Shown here piece after piece: positions 49,194 to 58,177 of a stretch of DNA of 64,000 bases. Source of the DNA: Actinomadura luteofluorescens (GTDB lineage: Bacteria > Actinomycetota > Actinomycetes > Streptosporangiales > Streptosporangiaceae); NCBI RefSeq assembly GCF_013409365.1, contig NZ_JACCBA010000001.1:1364001-1428000 (forward strand), written 5' to 3'. The notes under the pieces were generated by a model. The model made no database searches. It was not told the DNA's origin and saw nothing but the letters and a program-made list of their open reading frames with translations. The position numbers and the translations under genes were made by a program. Positions within the stretch are counted from its first letter, which is position 1. The number at the start of each line of letters is the position of its first letter.

Positions 49194-49985
49194 TCACTGC
49201 CCGGCCTTCCCGCCGGAGACCAGGTCGAGGCGCCCGTACAGGAAGTCGGCGGCGTTCTCGATGACCAGGCTCACATCGATCATCTCGTTCAGCGAGGCGG
49301 GCTGCGCGCCGCCGGCCCGCTCCACCCAGGTGACCACGGCGTAGTGGCCGTAGGTCTTGGTGTAGGCGGCGGAGAACCCGGGCCCGAACGCGGGGGTGCC
49401 CTTCGGCTGCAGCGGGGACACCCAGCCGGCGCCGGTCGCCGGATCCAGGTCGCGCAGGACCTGCTTGACGCCCTCCTCGCTCACGAGGTTGATCACGGCG
49501 AACTGGCCGACGTGCTTCTTGTCGGCGCTGACGTACGCGGCGCGGGCGACCTGGCTGCACTGGTACTTGGCGAGGTCGCCCTGCAGCCGGCCGCCCCAGG
49601 TGGCGGCCTTGCAGTCGGAGCTCAGCTTGGACTCGGCCAGCGTGAAGGTGTACTTGCCCGACTTCAGCGTCTTGGTGGAGAACGCCTCGCCCTCGGTGAT
49701 CGGGCGGGAGTCGTTCGAACGCGAGGCGAGCTTGGCGAAGCCCTCGCCGAGGTAGTCCGGCGCGTAGGCGGTCGGCACCGCCCGCTGCTGCGGCTTCGCC
49801 TCGTCGCCCCCGCCGGTCAGCAGGAGCACCGCGACCACCGCGACGACCACCGCGACCAGCGCGGCGGCCGCGCCGAGCAGCAGCTTCGGACTGGGGAGCC
49901 TGCGGCCGGACTTGTCCTCCGGCCAGAAGTCCCGCCGGCGGCCCTCGGCGGCCTCGGCGGAACCGGTGTCAGAAGCCTCGATCAC
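49194..49985 (-). CDS. Membrane-anchored protein of unknown function (paralogue 2)
   Basis: A 263-residue protein: a short cytoplasmic N-terminus, one membrane helix (LLLGAAAALVAVVVAVVAVLL, about residues 36-56) and an exported domain. Shared landmarks with paralogue 1 are ITEGEAF, LSSDCKAATWGG, QCSQVARAAY, GAGWVSPLQ and HYAVVTWVE, including both cysteines, which could form a disulfide. It lacks the repetitive N-terminus of the other copy. GTG at 49985 starts MIEASDTG. Tandem duplication seems likely. Function unknown; the nearby disulfide-forming genes may act on it. Confidence 0.72.
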   Translation of the reverse strand: MIEASDTGSAEAAEGRRRDFWPEDKSGRRLPSPKLLLGAAAALVAVVVAVVAVLLLTGGGDEAKPQQRAVPTAYAPDYLGEGFAKLASRSNDSRPITEGEAFSTKTLKSGKYTFTLAESKLSSDCKAATWGGRLQGDLAKYQCSQVARAAYVSADKKHVGQFAVINLVSEEGVKQVLRDLDPATGAGWVSPLQPKGTPAFGPGFSAAYTKTYGHYAVVTWVERAGGAQPASLNEMIDVSLVIENAADFLYGRLDLVSGGKAGQ

Positions 49986-50054
49986 AGCCCCGGAGCTTAG
50001 CGGTCCGGGTCCCCCTCGCGCGCCCAAAAGGGTGTTTCGCCCAGATTCCTTGGG

Positions 50055-50780
50055 CTACAGCCCGTTACTGCCGATCAGCGCGCCGAAGCCATAGGTGATC
50101 AACGCCGCGGCGGCGCCGAACAGCAGCTGCCGCGAACCGCCGAACCACCACGCGCGGGCCGTGATCCGCGACACCAGTGCCCCGGCGCTGAAGAGCCCGA
50201 GCGCCGCGATGCCCGCCGCGGGCCACAGGCTGGTCGCGCCCAGCAGGTACGGCAGCACCGGCAGCAGCGCGCCGACCGCGAACGACAGGAACGACGAGCC
50301 CGCCGCCAGGAGCGGCGAGGGCAGGTCGCCGAGCGTCACCCCGAGCTCCTCCCGGGTGTGGACCTCCAGGGCCTCGTCGGGGTCGCGGGACAGCTGCCGC
50401 GCGACCTCGGCGGCCGTCTCGGGGTCGACGCCGCGCGCCTCGAAGACCTCGGCCAGCTCCCGCTGCTCGGCCACCGGGTGGCGGGCCAGCTCCAGCCGCT
50501 CCACCTCGATCTCCGCCTGCGCCAGCTCCGACTGCGAGGCGACCGAGATGTACTCCCCCGCCGCCATCGAGAACGCGCCCGCCGCCAGGCCCGCGAGGCC
50601 CGCCAGCAGCACGACCTTCTGGGTCGCCTGGCCGCCCGCGACCCCGGCGATCAGAGCGAAGTTGGAGACCAGCCCGTCCATCGCGCCGAACACCGCCGGC
50701 CGCAGCCAGCCGCCGGTGACGTCCCGGTGCTGGTGGTGCTGCTCCGGCCGCACGCCGTGCTTCTCGCCTGTTTCGGACAC
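50055..50780 (-). CDS. VIT1/CCC1-type transporter family protein
   Basis: A 241-residue membrane protein of the vacuolar iron transporter family. AVFGAMDGLVSNFALIAGVAGG is the first helix with its conserved Asp and Asn, and AGAFSMAAGEYISVASQSE contains the GEY motif of the second helix. A charged, helical cytoplasmic segment (EVERLELARHPVAEQRELAEV) follows, as in the metal-binding domain of this family, then three more helices. It may move Fe or Mn. GTG at 50780, only 12 bases after lgt, so the two are co-transcribed. Confidence 0.9.
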   Translation of the reverse strand: MSETGEKHGVRPEQHHQHRDVTGGWLRPAVFGAMDGLVSNFALIAGVAGGQATQKVVLLAGLAGLAAGAFSMAAGEYISVASQSELAQAEIEVERLELARHPVAEQRELAEVFEARGVDPETAAEVARQLSRDPDEALEVHTREELGVTLGDLPSPLLAAGSSFLSFAVGALLPVLPYLLGATSLWPAAGIAALGLFSAGALVSRITARAWWFGGSRQLLFGAAAALITYGFGALIGSNGL

Positions 50781-50792
50781 CGTCGCCGTTTC

Positions 50793-52124
50793 CTACTTCC
50801 CGTCCTTGACGGGCTCCCCCTTCTCCACCCGGTCGTGGTCGGCGGCACCGTCGGCCTCATTCTCCCCGGCCTCGTCCGCCGCCTCCCCGGCGGGGGCCTC
50901 GCTGCGGGCCTCCGACTCGGGCTCCGCATCGGCCCCGGCCACCGGCTCGGGCTCGCCCTCCGGCTCGGCCGCCTCACCGGCCTTCGCCTCCGGCTCCGGA
51001 TCCTCTTCCGCGGTCTCAGGGGCGGGCTCGGGCTCCTCGACGGCCGTCGCCTCCGGCTCCCCGCCGTCCGGCTCGGGCGCCGCCTCCGGCTCCCCGGCCT
51101 CCGGGGCCCGGGCCTCGTCCTCCGCGGCCTCGGGCTTCGCCGCCTCGTCCTTCGCCGCGGGCTCCACGACCGGTGCCTCGTCCGCGGGCTCCGCGGCCGT
51201 TTCGGCGGTGCCGTCGTCCGGCGTCCCGGGCTTCGCCGCGGACTCCTCCGCTACGGGGACGTCGCCGGGCGCCGCGACCGGGGCGCCGACGTTCTCGGGG
51301 CCGGTGCGGCCTCGGGCCATGTACAGGTAGGCGACCGCGCAGACGAAGACGACGATGGACGTCCAGTCGTTGAGCCGCAGCCCGAGGACGTGGTGGGCGT
51401 CGTCGATGCGCAGCGCCTCGATCCAGCCGCGCCCGACCGTGTAGGCGGCGACGTAGAGGGCGAACGCGCGGCCGTGCGTGAGCTTGTAGCGGCGGTCGGC
51501 CCAGATCACCAGGATCGCGACGCCGACGCACCACAGCGACTCGTACAGGAACGTCGGGTGGTAGGTCGCGACGTCGGCGTACTTGGGGTCGAGACCGGGC
51601 CCGCCGTCCAGCATCGGCCGGTGGTTCTCGTCGATCTTCAATGCCCAGAAGGTGTCCAGCGGGCGGCCGTACAGCTCCTGGTTCCAGTAGTTGCCCCAGC
51701 GGCCGATCCCCTGCGCGAGCGCGATGCCCGGGGCCACCGCGTCGCCGAGCGCCAGCACCGAGATCCCGCGCCGCCGGCAGCCGATGATCGCGCCGACCGC
51801 GCCGAGCGCGACGGCGCCCCAGATGCCGAGGCCGCCCTTCCAGATCTCCAGGGCCCGGACCGGGTCGCCGCCCTCCCCGAAGTAGCGCTGGTAGTCGGTG
51901 ACGACGTGGTAGAGCCGCCCGCCGACCAGGCCGAACGGCACCGCCCACACGGCCACGTCGATGATCACGCCGGGGGTGCCGCCCTTGGCGGCCCAGCGGC
52001 GCTCGCCGAGCCAGACCGCGGCGACGATGCCGAGGATGATCATGATGGCGTAGGCGCGCAGCGGCACGGGGCCGAGGTGCCAGACGCCCTGCGAGGGACT
52101 CGGTATGTAGGCGACCGGGTGCAT
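50793..52124 (-). CDS. lgt: Prolipoprotein diacylglyceryl transferase with long acidic tail
   Basis: Transfers diacylglycerol to the lipobox Cys of prolipoproteins at the membrane. The first 275 residues hold seven membrane helices with the Lgt signatures PFGLVGGRLYHVVTDYQRYF and GRWGNYWNQELYGRP. The family is normally about 260-300 residues; here some 165 residues of Glu, Ala, Pro and Asp follow, with no predicted fold. ATG at 52124 begins MHPVAYIPSPSQG. It acts on LivK, the siderophore receptor and the DUF4352 lipoprotein seen in this window. Next to dsbA-like genes on the same strand. Confidence 0.94.
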   Translation of the reverse strand: MHPVAYIPSPSQGVWHLGPVPLRAYAIMIILGIVAAVWLGERRWAAKGGTPGVIIDVAVWAVPFGLVGGRLYHVVTDYQRYFGEGGDPVRALEIWKGGLGIWGAVALGAVGAIIGCRRRGISVLALGDAVAPGIALAQGIGRWGNYWNQELYGRPLDTFWALKIDENHRPMLDGGPGLDPKYADVATYHPTFLYESLWCVGVAILVIWADRRYKLTHGRAFALYVAAYTVGRGWIEALRIDDAHHVLGLRLNDWTSIVVFVCAVAYLYMARGRTGPENVGAPVAAPGDVPVAEESAAKPGTPDDGTAETAAEPADEAPVVEPAAKDEAAKPEAAEDEARAPEAGEPEAAPEPDGGEPEATAVEEPEPAPETAEEDPEPEAKAGEAAEPEGEPEPVAGADAEPESEARSEAPAGEAADEAGENEADGAADHDRVEKGEPVKDGK

Positions 52125-52167
52125 GACCGTTGACGTTACCGCCTCCGGGGCACAGCGCGCGCCCCCT

Positions 52168-53016
52168 CTAGGACCGCGACGAGATCGTCATCTTCGCCGC
52201 CCCGGCGCCCGCGCCGCCCGCCGTGCCGCTGGACTGCGTGCTCCCCGGGACGGGCGCGCCGCCCCCGGCCTCCGCGACGGCCTTCCTGAGCTCGCTCGGC
52301 GAGGCCAGGGCGTCATTTCCAACCTTTTTACCGTTCAGCGCGAGGTACGGGGTCGCGTCGACGCCCGCCCGGCCGGCCTGGGCGCTCGCCTGGTTCACGG
52401 TCTTGATCTTCTGGTCGCCGCGGACGCAGCCGGCGAAGGACGGGTCGGCGACCCCCAGCCGCTCGCCCCACGCGACGAGGTCACGGGTGGAGAAGCCCGT
52501 GTCGCCCTCGGGCGGCTGCTCGGCGTACAGCTTGTCGTGGTAGGCGACCCAGTGGTCGGCGGGCATGCAGGCGGCGGCGTTCGCGGCGCGCCGCGAGTTG
52601 GACATCAGAGGGTCCTGCTGGAAGAGCTGGAACGGCCGGTAGACGACCTTGACCTTGCCCTGCGCGGCGAGCTCCTTCATCGTCGCGCCGACCCGCTCCT
52701 CCATCGCCTTGCAGGCGGGGCACTGGAAGTCCTCCCACACGTCCAGGACCGGCGAGGCGACGCCCGGCTGCGCCATGGCGACCGACCCGTCCTGCTGGCG
52801 GGTGGCGGGCGCCAGCGCGCCCTTGTAGGAGTTGCGCAGCGGCTCCTCGCCGCTGCGGGAGAGCGCGACGACGACCACCACGACCGCGACCGCCGCCACG
52901 GCGAGGGCGCCGAGGACGACGAGCAGCGCCCGCCGGCGCCGCACCCGGGCCGCGGCCCGCGCCCGATCCTCCGCGAGCCGGTCGCGCGCGGACGGTTCCC
53001 TGCCCTGCTCGCTCAT
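52168..53016 (-). CDS. DsbA-like thiol oxidoreductase, membrane-anchored (CPAC)
   Basis: A 282-residue protein: a basic cytoplasmic N-terminus, one membrane helix (ALLVVLGALAVAAVAVVVVV, residues 30-50) and an exported thioredoxin-fold domain with a DsbA-type helical insert. The active site is CPAC (Cys99, Cys102) in VWEDFQCPACKAM. The cis-Pro loop is VDATPYLALNG. It should introduce or shuffle disulfides in exported proteins. A Gly/Ser/Thr-rich tail is peculiar to this copy. Its neighbour is a paralogue with cysteines at the same positions. ATG at 53016. Confidence 0.9.
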   Translation of the reverse strand: MSEQGREPSARDRLAEDRARAAARVRRRRALLVVLGALAVAAVAVVVVVVALSRSGEEPLRNSYKGALAPATRQQDGSVAMAQPGVASPVLDVWEDFQCPACKAMEERVGATMKELAAQGKVKVVYRPFQLFQQDPLMSNSRRAANAAACMPADHWVAYHDKLYAEQPPEGDTGFSTRDLVAWGERLGVADPSFAGCVRGDQKIKTVNQASAQAGRAGVDATPYLALNGKKVGNDALASPSELRKAVAEAGGGAPVPGSTQSSGTAGGAGAGAAKMTISSRS

Positions 53017-53171
53017 CCGATCCCCCGATCGCCACTCTGCGTGTTGGTGAGCGTCTACGAGAGTAGCGGGCAGGGGCCTCGCGGGCGATGGGAAAACGCC
53101 ACGCCGCGCCGTCCCGGGCGGGGGCGGCGCGGCGTGGCGCTTCGGCGTTCAGGCGTCCCGGACGCGGCCGG

Positions 53172-53945
53172 TCACTTGCTGGCGGCCGCGGACTCGATCT
53201 GCGCGCGCAGGGCGGCGGGGTTCATGAGCGCCGACTGGTCGAGCGACTTGCCGTTCAGGAAGACGCTCGGGGTGCCCTGGACGCCGCGGTCCTGCAGGGC
53301 GTACTTGGTCATCGCGTCGACCGTGGACTTCTTCTGCTCGTCCCGCACGCACTTCTCGAAGTTCGGGTCGGTGACGCCGACGTCCTTGCCCCACTTGACG
53401 AGGTCGTCGGGCGAGAAGCCCTTCTCGCCCTCGGGCGGCTGGAACTTGAAGAGCGCGTCGTGGTAGGAGACCCACTGGCCGGCCGGCACGCACAGCGCCG
53501 CCTCGGCCGAGCGCAGGGAGTTGGTGCGGACGGGGTCCTTCTGCTGCCCGAACAGGTGGAACGGCCGGTAGACGACCTTGACCTTGCCCTGCTGGGCGAG
53601 CTGCTGGACGGTCTTGCCGGTGGCCTCCTCGAACTGCTTGCAGATCGGGCACTGGAAGTCCTCGAAGATCTCCAGTTCCGGCTTGCTCACCCCGGACTGC
53701 GCCATGAGGATGGAGCCGTCGGCCTGGCGGCTGACGGGGGCGAGCGCGCCCTGGTGCACCTCGGCCCGGCCGTTCTTGTTCTTCTGGTCGATGATGAGGA
53801 CGGTCGCGACCACGATCACCGCCACGACCACCACCGACCCGAGGACGATGGCGAGCAGCCGCCGCTGCTTCTCCCGCGCCGCCTGCCGCTTGCGCTCTTC
53901 GGCCAGGCGCTCTCTCGCGGACCGCTCTCGTGCGGCCTTGCTCAT
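53172..53945 (-). CDS. DsbA-like thiol oxidoreductase, membrane-anchored (CPIC)
   Basis: A 257-residue paralogue of the next gene with the same design: charged N-terminus, membrane helix at residues 31-52 and an exported DsbA-like domain. The active site CPIC (Cys99, Cys102) is in IFEDFQCPICKQF, and the cis-Pro loop is VQGTPSVFLNGK. The redox partner is probably the VKOR protein encoded just upstream. ATG at 53945, with GGAG-like bases upstream. Differing residues between the active-site cysteines suggest the two copies have different redox potentials or clients. Confidence 0.9.
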   Translation of the reverse strand: MSKAARERSARERLAEERKRQAAREKQRRLLAIVLGSVVVVAVIVVATVLIIDQKNKNGRAEVHQGALAPVSRQADGSILMAQSGVSKPELEIFEDFQCPICKQFEEATGKTVQQLAQQGKVKVVYRPFHLFGQQKDPVRTNSLRSAEAALCVPAGQWVSYHDALFKFQPPEGEKGFSPDDLVKWGKDVGVTDPNFEKCVRDEQKKSTVDAMTKYALQDRGVQGTPSVFLNGKSLDQSALMNPAALRAQIESAAASK

Positions 53946-54004
53946 TGGTTCTCCTAAGCGTGCGGACGCGCGCCGGCACCGTGCGGCGCGCTACGACGGC
54001 GAGA

Positions 54005-54496
54005 CTAGTCGACCTGGCCGACCCGCCGGAATTCGTCGGCCAGAACGAGGAGGAACAGCAGGACGGTGATGGCGTGGACGCCGGTGCACCACAGGCAGAT
54101 CTTGTGCAGGAGCGCCAGCTCCACGGTGACCAGGTAGACCACGAACAGCACGCCCACCGCGGTGGACGCGACCCGGCCCCACCGCAGCGGCGACCAGGTC
54201 GACCGCAGCGCCCACGGCGTCATCAGCGCGCCGAAGGCCACGAAGAACGCGAGGCCGAACAGCGGCATCGGGATGCCCGCCAGGGTGGAGTACTCGCTGG
54301 TCGTGACGGCGTGGCAGTCCACCGTCTTGGACGCCGAGCACACCAGGGCGCCCTCGTCGTAGTGCGAGATCGTGAGGTAGACGGAGATGGCGAGCCCGCC
54401 GAGGGTCAGCACCCACGCCGCGATCTGGAGCCACGCGGGGGGCGGCGGCTGCTCCGCAGCCTCCGCCCGGCTCTTCACCGTCATCTCTTGCGCCAT
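54005..54496 (-). CDS. Vitamin K epoxide reductase (VKOR) homologue
   Basis: A 163-residue membrane protein that passes electrons from DsbA-like proteins to menaquinone, replacing DsbB. Four hydrophobic segments are seen. The loop pair is Cys53 and Cys61 (LVCSASKTVDCHAV), and the active-site CxxC is Cys134-Cys137 (KICLWCTGVHAI). ATG at 54496 has GGGAGG with ideal spacing; a longer frame upstream is not needed. It lies 59 bases ahead of the first DsbA-like gene, so VKOR, both DsbA-like genes and lgt probably act as one unit. Confidence 0.93.
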   Translation of the reverse strand: MAQEMTVKSRAEAAEQPPPPAWLQIAAWVLTLGGLAISVYLTISHYDEGALVCSASKTVDCHAVTTSEYSTLAGIPMPLFGLAFFVAFGALMTPWALRSTWSPLRWGRVASTAVGVLFVVYLVTVELALLHKICLWCTGVHAITVLLFLLVLADEFRRVGQVD

Positions 54497-54608
54497 CGTG
54501 ATCCTCCCGGGACCGCCTGTGCCGGCGACCACACCCTATTGGCTGCCGGCGGCCCCACAAGCCTTCAACTCGGGCGGGGGCGCGGCGAGTTCCCGCGACC
54601 TGCCGGGA

Positions 54609-54648
54609 CGTCCGCGCGGAGCCGGGTTTCGCCGGTCCCGCGCGGACG
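54609..54648 (-). terminator. Hairpin terminator after trpA
   Basis: Arms 54609-54619 (CGTCCGCGCGG) and 54638-54648 pair over 11 bases, with a small CCGG stem in the loop. It begins 20 bases past the trpA stop. Confidence 0.7.
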
Positions 54649-54668
54649 CCCGGGGCTGTCCGGAACGA

Positions 54669-55481
54669 TCAGCGGCCGTGCCGGACGCCCGCGGCGAGCT
54701 CCTCGGTGAGCGCCCGGACCCCGGCGAGGCCGGCGGCGAGGTCGGGGGCGTCCAGCAGGCGGCGGATGAACGCCGACCCGACGATCACGCCGTCGGCGAA
54801 CCCGGCGACCTCGGCGGCCTGGGCGCCGGTGCCGACGCCGAGGCCGAGGCCGACCGGCAGGGCCGAGCCGGCCTTGTCCAGGACGGCGCGGGTCCGCTCG
54901 ACCAGGCGCGGGGCGCCGGTGTCGAGGGCGGAGCGGGCGCCGGTGACGCCCATCAGCGAGGCCGCGTAGACGAAGCCGCGGCACGCCCGGGTGATCGCCT
55001 CGATGCGCTCGTCGGTGGAGCTGAGCGCGACGAGGAACACGCGGTCGAGGCCGTGGGCGTCGGACGCCTCCAGCCACGGCCCGCCCTCCTCGGGCGTGAG
55101 GTCGGGCGTGATCAGGCCGGATCCGCCGGCGGAGGCGAGGTCGCGGGCGAACCGGTCGACGCCGTAGTGGTCGACGGGGTTCCAGTACGTCATGACGAGG
55201 ACGGGGACGCCGGTGGCGGCCACGGCCTCGACCGTGCGGAACACGTCGGCGACGCGGACGCCGCCGACGAGCGCCCGGTGGACGGCGTCCTGGATGGTGG
55301 GGCCGTCCATCATCGGGTCGGTGTAGGGCAGGCCGATCTCGATGACGTCGCAGCCCGCGTCCACCATCGTCTTGGCGGCCTGCACGGCCCCCTCGTAGCT
55401 GGGGAACCCGGCGGGCAGGTACCCGACGAGCGCGGCGCGCCCGTCGGCCTTGGCCTTGTCGTAGGCGGTCTGGGCGCTCAC
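54669..55481 (-). CDS. trpA: Tryptophan synthase alpha chain
   Basis: A 270-residue TIM-barrel enzyme that splits indole-3-glycerol phosphate to indole, which passes through the tunnel to Trp[14 protein letters not shown] is the start of the barrel, the catalytic Asp is in [15 protein letters not shown] (usually PFSDPxADGP; here YTDPMMDGP keeps the Asp) and [11 protein letters not shown] and [12 protein letters not shown] hold the phosphate loop. GTG at 55481 overlaps the trpB stop. In this strain a Glu equivalent to the second catalytic acid is also expected near residue 50 (DVIEIG). The operon ends in a hairpin. Confidence 0.94.
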   Translation of the reverse strand: MSAQTAYDKAKADGRAALVGYLPAGFPSYEGAVQAAKTMVDAGCDVIEIGLPYTDPMMDGPTIQDAVHRALVGGVRVADVFRTVEAVAATGVPVLVMTYWNPVDHYGVDRFARDLASAGGSGLITPDLTPEEGGPWLEASDAHGLDRVFLVALSSTDERIEAITRACRGFVYAASLMGVTGARSALDTGAPRLVERTRAVLDKAGSALPVGLGLGVGTGAQAAEVAGFADGVIVGSAFIRRLLDAPDLAAGLAGVRALTEELAAGVRHGR

Positions 55482-56710
55482 GCGTTCTCTCCCTCGGGCA
55501 TAAGGCCGAAGAAGGTGGCGGCCGTGTGCATGTCCTTGTCGCCACGTCCGGACAGGCACACGACGATCGTGGCGTCCGGGCCGAGTTCCTTGCCGACCTT
55601 GAGGGCGCCGGCGAGCGCGTGCGCGGACTCGATCGCCGGGATGATGCCCTCGGTGCGGCACAGCAGCGCGAACGCCTCCATCGCCTCCGCGTCGGTGATC
55701 TCGCGGTACTCGGCGCGGCCGGTGTCGTGCAGCCACGAGTGCTCGGGGCCGACGCCGGGGTAGTCGAGCCCGGCGGAGATCGAGTGGGTTTCGAGGGTCT
55801 GGCCGTCGTCGTCCTGCAGCAGGTAGGTCCGCATGCCGTGGATGACGCCGAGGGAGCCGCCGACCAGGGTCGCGGCGTGCCTGCCGGTGGCGACGCCGTC
55901 GCCGCCCGCCTCGAAACCGATCAGCCGGACGGACTCGTCGCCGACGAACGCGTGGAAGGTGCCGATCGCGTTGGAGCCGCCGCCGACGCAGGCGACCACG
56001 GCGTCCGGGAGGGCACCGGTCATCTCCACGCACTGCCGCCTGGCCTCGACGCCGATGACGCGCTGGAAGTCGCGGACCATCACCGGGAACGGGTGCGGGC
56101 CCATGACCGAGCCGATGCAGTAGTGGGTGTCGTCGACGCTGGCGACCCAGTCGCGGAACGCCTCGTTGCAGGCGTCCTTGAGGGTGCGGCTGCCGGTCCG
56201 GACGGGGATCACCTCGGCGCCGAGCATCCGCATCCGGGCGACGTTGAGGGCCTGCCGCTCGGTGTCGACCTCGCCCATGTAGACGGTGCAGGTCAGGCCG
56301 AGCAGGGCGGCGGCGGTGGCGGTGGCGACGCCGTGCTGGCCGGCGCCGGTCTCGGCGATCACACGGGTCTTGCCCATCCGCCGGGTGAGCAGCGCCTGGC
56401 CGAGCACGTTGTTGATCTTGTGGGACCCGGTGTGGTTGAGGTCCTCGCGCTTGAGCAGCACCCGCGCGCCGGCGTGCTCGGAGAAGCGCGCGGCCTCGGT
56501 CAGCAGGCTGGGACGGCCCGCGTAGTTGGCGAGCAGGTCCTCCAGCTCGGCGGTGAAGGCGGGGTCGTTCTTGGCGGTCTCGAACTCGCGGGCGAGCTCG
56601 TCCAGGGCCGCCATGAGGGCCTCGGGGGCGAACCGTCCGCCGAAACGGCCGAAGTGGCCCGTGGCGTCGGGCAGGGGTCCAGCACCGCGCGCGGCGGTGT
56701 CCATGGTCAT
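55478..56710 (-). CDS. trpB: Tryptophan synthase beta chain
   Basis: A 410-residue PLP enzyme that joins indole to serine. The PLP Lys is in [18 protein letters not shown], the phosphate-binding loop is [15 protein letters not shown] and the indole-tunnel segment [19 protein letters not shown] is intact. It starts [11 protein letters not shown] at 56710; ATG at 56704 or a longer ATG at 56779 (with GGGAG just two bases away) are alternatives. The stop overlaps trpA in GTGA. Separated from trpC by 129 bases. Confidence 0.95.
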   Translation of the reverse strand: MTMDTAARGAGPLPDATGHFGRFGGRFAPEALMAALDELAREFETAKNDPAFTAELEDLLANYAGRPSLLTEAARFSEHAGARVLLKREDLNHTGSHKINNVLGQALLTRRMGKTRVIAETGAGQHGVATATAAALLGLTCTVYMGEVDTERQALNVARMRMLGAEVIPVRTGSRTLKDACNEAFRDWVASVDDTHYCIGSVMGPHPFPVMVRDFQRVIGVEARRQCVEMTGALPDAVVACVGGGSNAIGTFHAFVGDESVRLIGFEAGGDGVATGRHAATLVGGSLGVIHGMRTYLLQDDDGQTLETHSISAGLDYPGVGPEHSWLHDTGRAEYREITDAEAMEAFALLCRTEGIIPAIESAHALAGALKVGKELGPDATIVVCLSGRGDKDMHTAATFFGLMPEGENA

Positions 56711-56766
56711 GAGAAAACGCGTCCTGTCGTGGGAGAAGCGGCTGATCCGGTCACTGGGGTCCTGGA

Positions 56767-56805
56767 CTAGCCCCGCCATCGCTCCCGGAGCGGTTCGACC
56801 TGCAT
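56767..56805 (-). CDS. Possible 12-residue ORF between trpC and trpB
   Basis: ATG at 56805 opens [12 protein letters not shown] and stops at TAG. It has one Trp codon and no clear ribosome site. Some actinomycetes carry a small trpM-like gene or leader in this position, but this peptide shows no match I can vouch for. It overlaps the longest possible trpB start. Very tentative. Confidence 0.15.
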   Translation of the reverse strand: MQVEPLRERWRG

Positions 56806-56839
56806 GCCCGTAACCCTATCCACTCGTCGCGGGAGTGTC

Positions 56840-57646
56840 TCAGCCGCTCTGCCGCAGCGCCGGGTGGGCGCCGGCGGCGACGAGGTCGGCGACCGCGGCC
56901 CGCGGGTCCTTGCCGATCACGAGGCTCTCGCCGACCAGCACCGCGTCGGCGCCGCTGGAGGCGTAGGCGAGCAGGTCGTGCGGGCCCCGCACCCCGGACT
57001 CGGCGACCTTCACGACGTCCTTGGGGATGAGGGGCGCGACCCGGGCGAACACGCCGCGGTCGACCTGCAGCGTGCGCAGGTCGCGGGCGTTCACGCCGAT
57101 GACCTTGGCGCCCGCGTCGACCGCGCGGGCCGCCTCCTCCTCGGTGTGCACCTCGACGAGCGGGAGGAGCCCGATCGACTCGGCGCGCTCGACCAGCGAG
57201 ACCAGGGCGTCCTGCTCCAGGGCGGCGACGATCAGCAGCGCCATGTCGGCGCCCGCGGCCCGCGCCTCCCACAGCTGGTAGGAGGTGACGATGAAGTCCT
57301 TGCGCAGCAGGGCGATGTCGACGTTGGCGCGGACCTCGGCGAGGTCCTCCAGGCTGCCGCCGAACCGGCGCCGCTCGGTCAGCACGCTGATCACCTTGGC
57401 GCCGCCGGCCTCGTAGTCGCGGGCGAGCGCGGCGGGGTCGGCGATGGCGGCGAGCGCGCCCTTGGACGGGCTGCTGCGCTTGACCTCGGCGATGACCGAG
57501 ACGCCCTGCCCGCGCAGCGCGCCGAGCGCGTCCCTGGGGGCCGGGGCCTTCGCCGCCCGCTCCTTGAGGGCGTCGAGCGGGACCTCGCGCTGCCTGTCGG
57601 CGAGATCGGCCCGGACGCCTTCGATGATCTCGTCCAAAACGCTCAA
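56840..57646 (-). CDS. trpC: Indole-3-glycerol phosphate synthase
   Basis: A 268-residue TIM-barrel enzyme that closes the indole ring from carboxyphenylamino deoxyribulose phosphate. [15 protein letters not shown] has the catalytic Lys and the SPSKG loop, [22 protein letters not shown] the second Lys, and [15 protein letters not shown] and [12 protein letters not shown] the phosphate site. It starts with TTG at 57646, an uncommon start that gives the family's usual [10 protein letters not shown]. Its neighbours are trpB downstream and a DUF2752 gene 113 bases upstream. Confidence 0.95.
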   Translation of the reverse strand: MSVLDEIIEGVRADLADRQREVPLDALKERAAKAPAPRDALGALRGQGVSVIAEVKRSSPSKGALAAIADPAALARDYEAGGAKVISVLTERRRFGGSLEDLAEVRANVDIALLRKDFIVTSYQLWEARAAGADMALLIVAALEQDALVSLVERAESIGLLPLVEVHTEEEAARAVDAGAKVIGVNARDLRTLQVDRGVFARVAPLIPKDVVKVAESGVRGPHDLLAYASSGADAVLVGESLVIGKDPRAAVADLVAAGAHPALRQSG

Positions 57647-57759
57647 GGTCGCAGGCCCCCTATTTCAGGTCGTTCCGTGCACCGATCGTAGCCGCCCCCT
57701 CCGACGCGTCCCGCACCCGGGAGGTCCGTCGGGGCTCCCCGCCGGCCGGGCCGCGCGTG

Positions 57760-58167
57760 TCAGGGCGCGAGCACGTGCGCGAACGGCAGGTTGCGCACGA
57801 TCCAGTAGACGATGAGAAGGCCGACGAACGAATACGCGACGGCCGGCGTGAACAGGGCGGACCGCATGGGCAGCCCCTGCGCGGTCCTGAGCGTCCACCG
57901 CGCGTACAGGTACCCGAAGACCGGGAGCAGGACGAAGAGCAGCGGGTTGAGGCCGAACGCGGTGCCCACGTGCCCGTGCGCCAGCGCGTAGACGAGCCGC
58001 GTCATCCCGCACCCGGGGCAGTAGTAGCCGGTCAGCGCCAGGAAGGGGCAGCCCGGGTAGTGCCCCGGCTCGTTGGGATCCGCCCGGAACGCGATCACCA
58101 GGACGCCGCCGGCGACCCCGGCCAGCACCGCCGCGTGCGGAGCGAACGCCCGCGATACGCGAGTCAC
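57760..58167 (-). CDS. DUF2752 membrane protein
   Basis: A 135-residue protein with three hydrophobic segments and the DUF2752 hallmark CPFLALTGYYCPGCGMTRLVYALAHG, which has CxxC-like spacing of three cysteines. The function of the family is unknown. GTG at 58167 is preferred because TAGGG lies eight bases upstream; that TAG is also the stop codon of the response-regulator gene, so the two are coupled. GTG at 58176 is a second choice. DUF2752 genes are often found within actinomycete trp clusters. Confidence 0.82.
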   Translation of the reverse strand: MTRVSRAFAPHAAVLAGVAGGVLVIAFRADPNEPGHYPGCPFLALTGYYCPGCGMTRLVYALAHGHVGTAFGLNPLLFVLLPVFGYLYARWTLRTAQGLPMRSALFTPAVAYSFVGLLIVYWIVRNLPFAHVLAP

Positions 58168-58177
58168 ATCGTCCACC

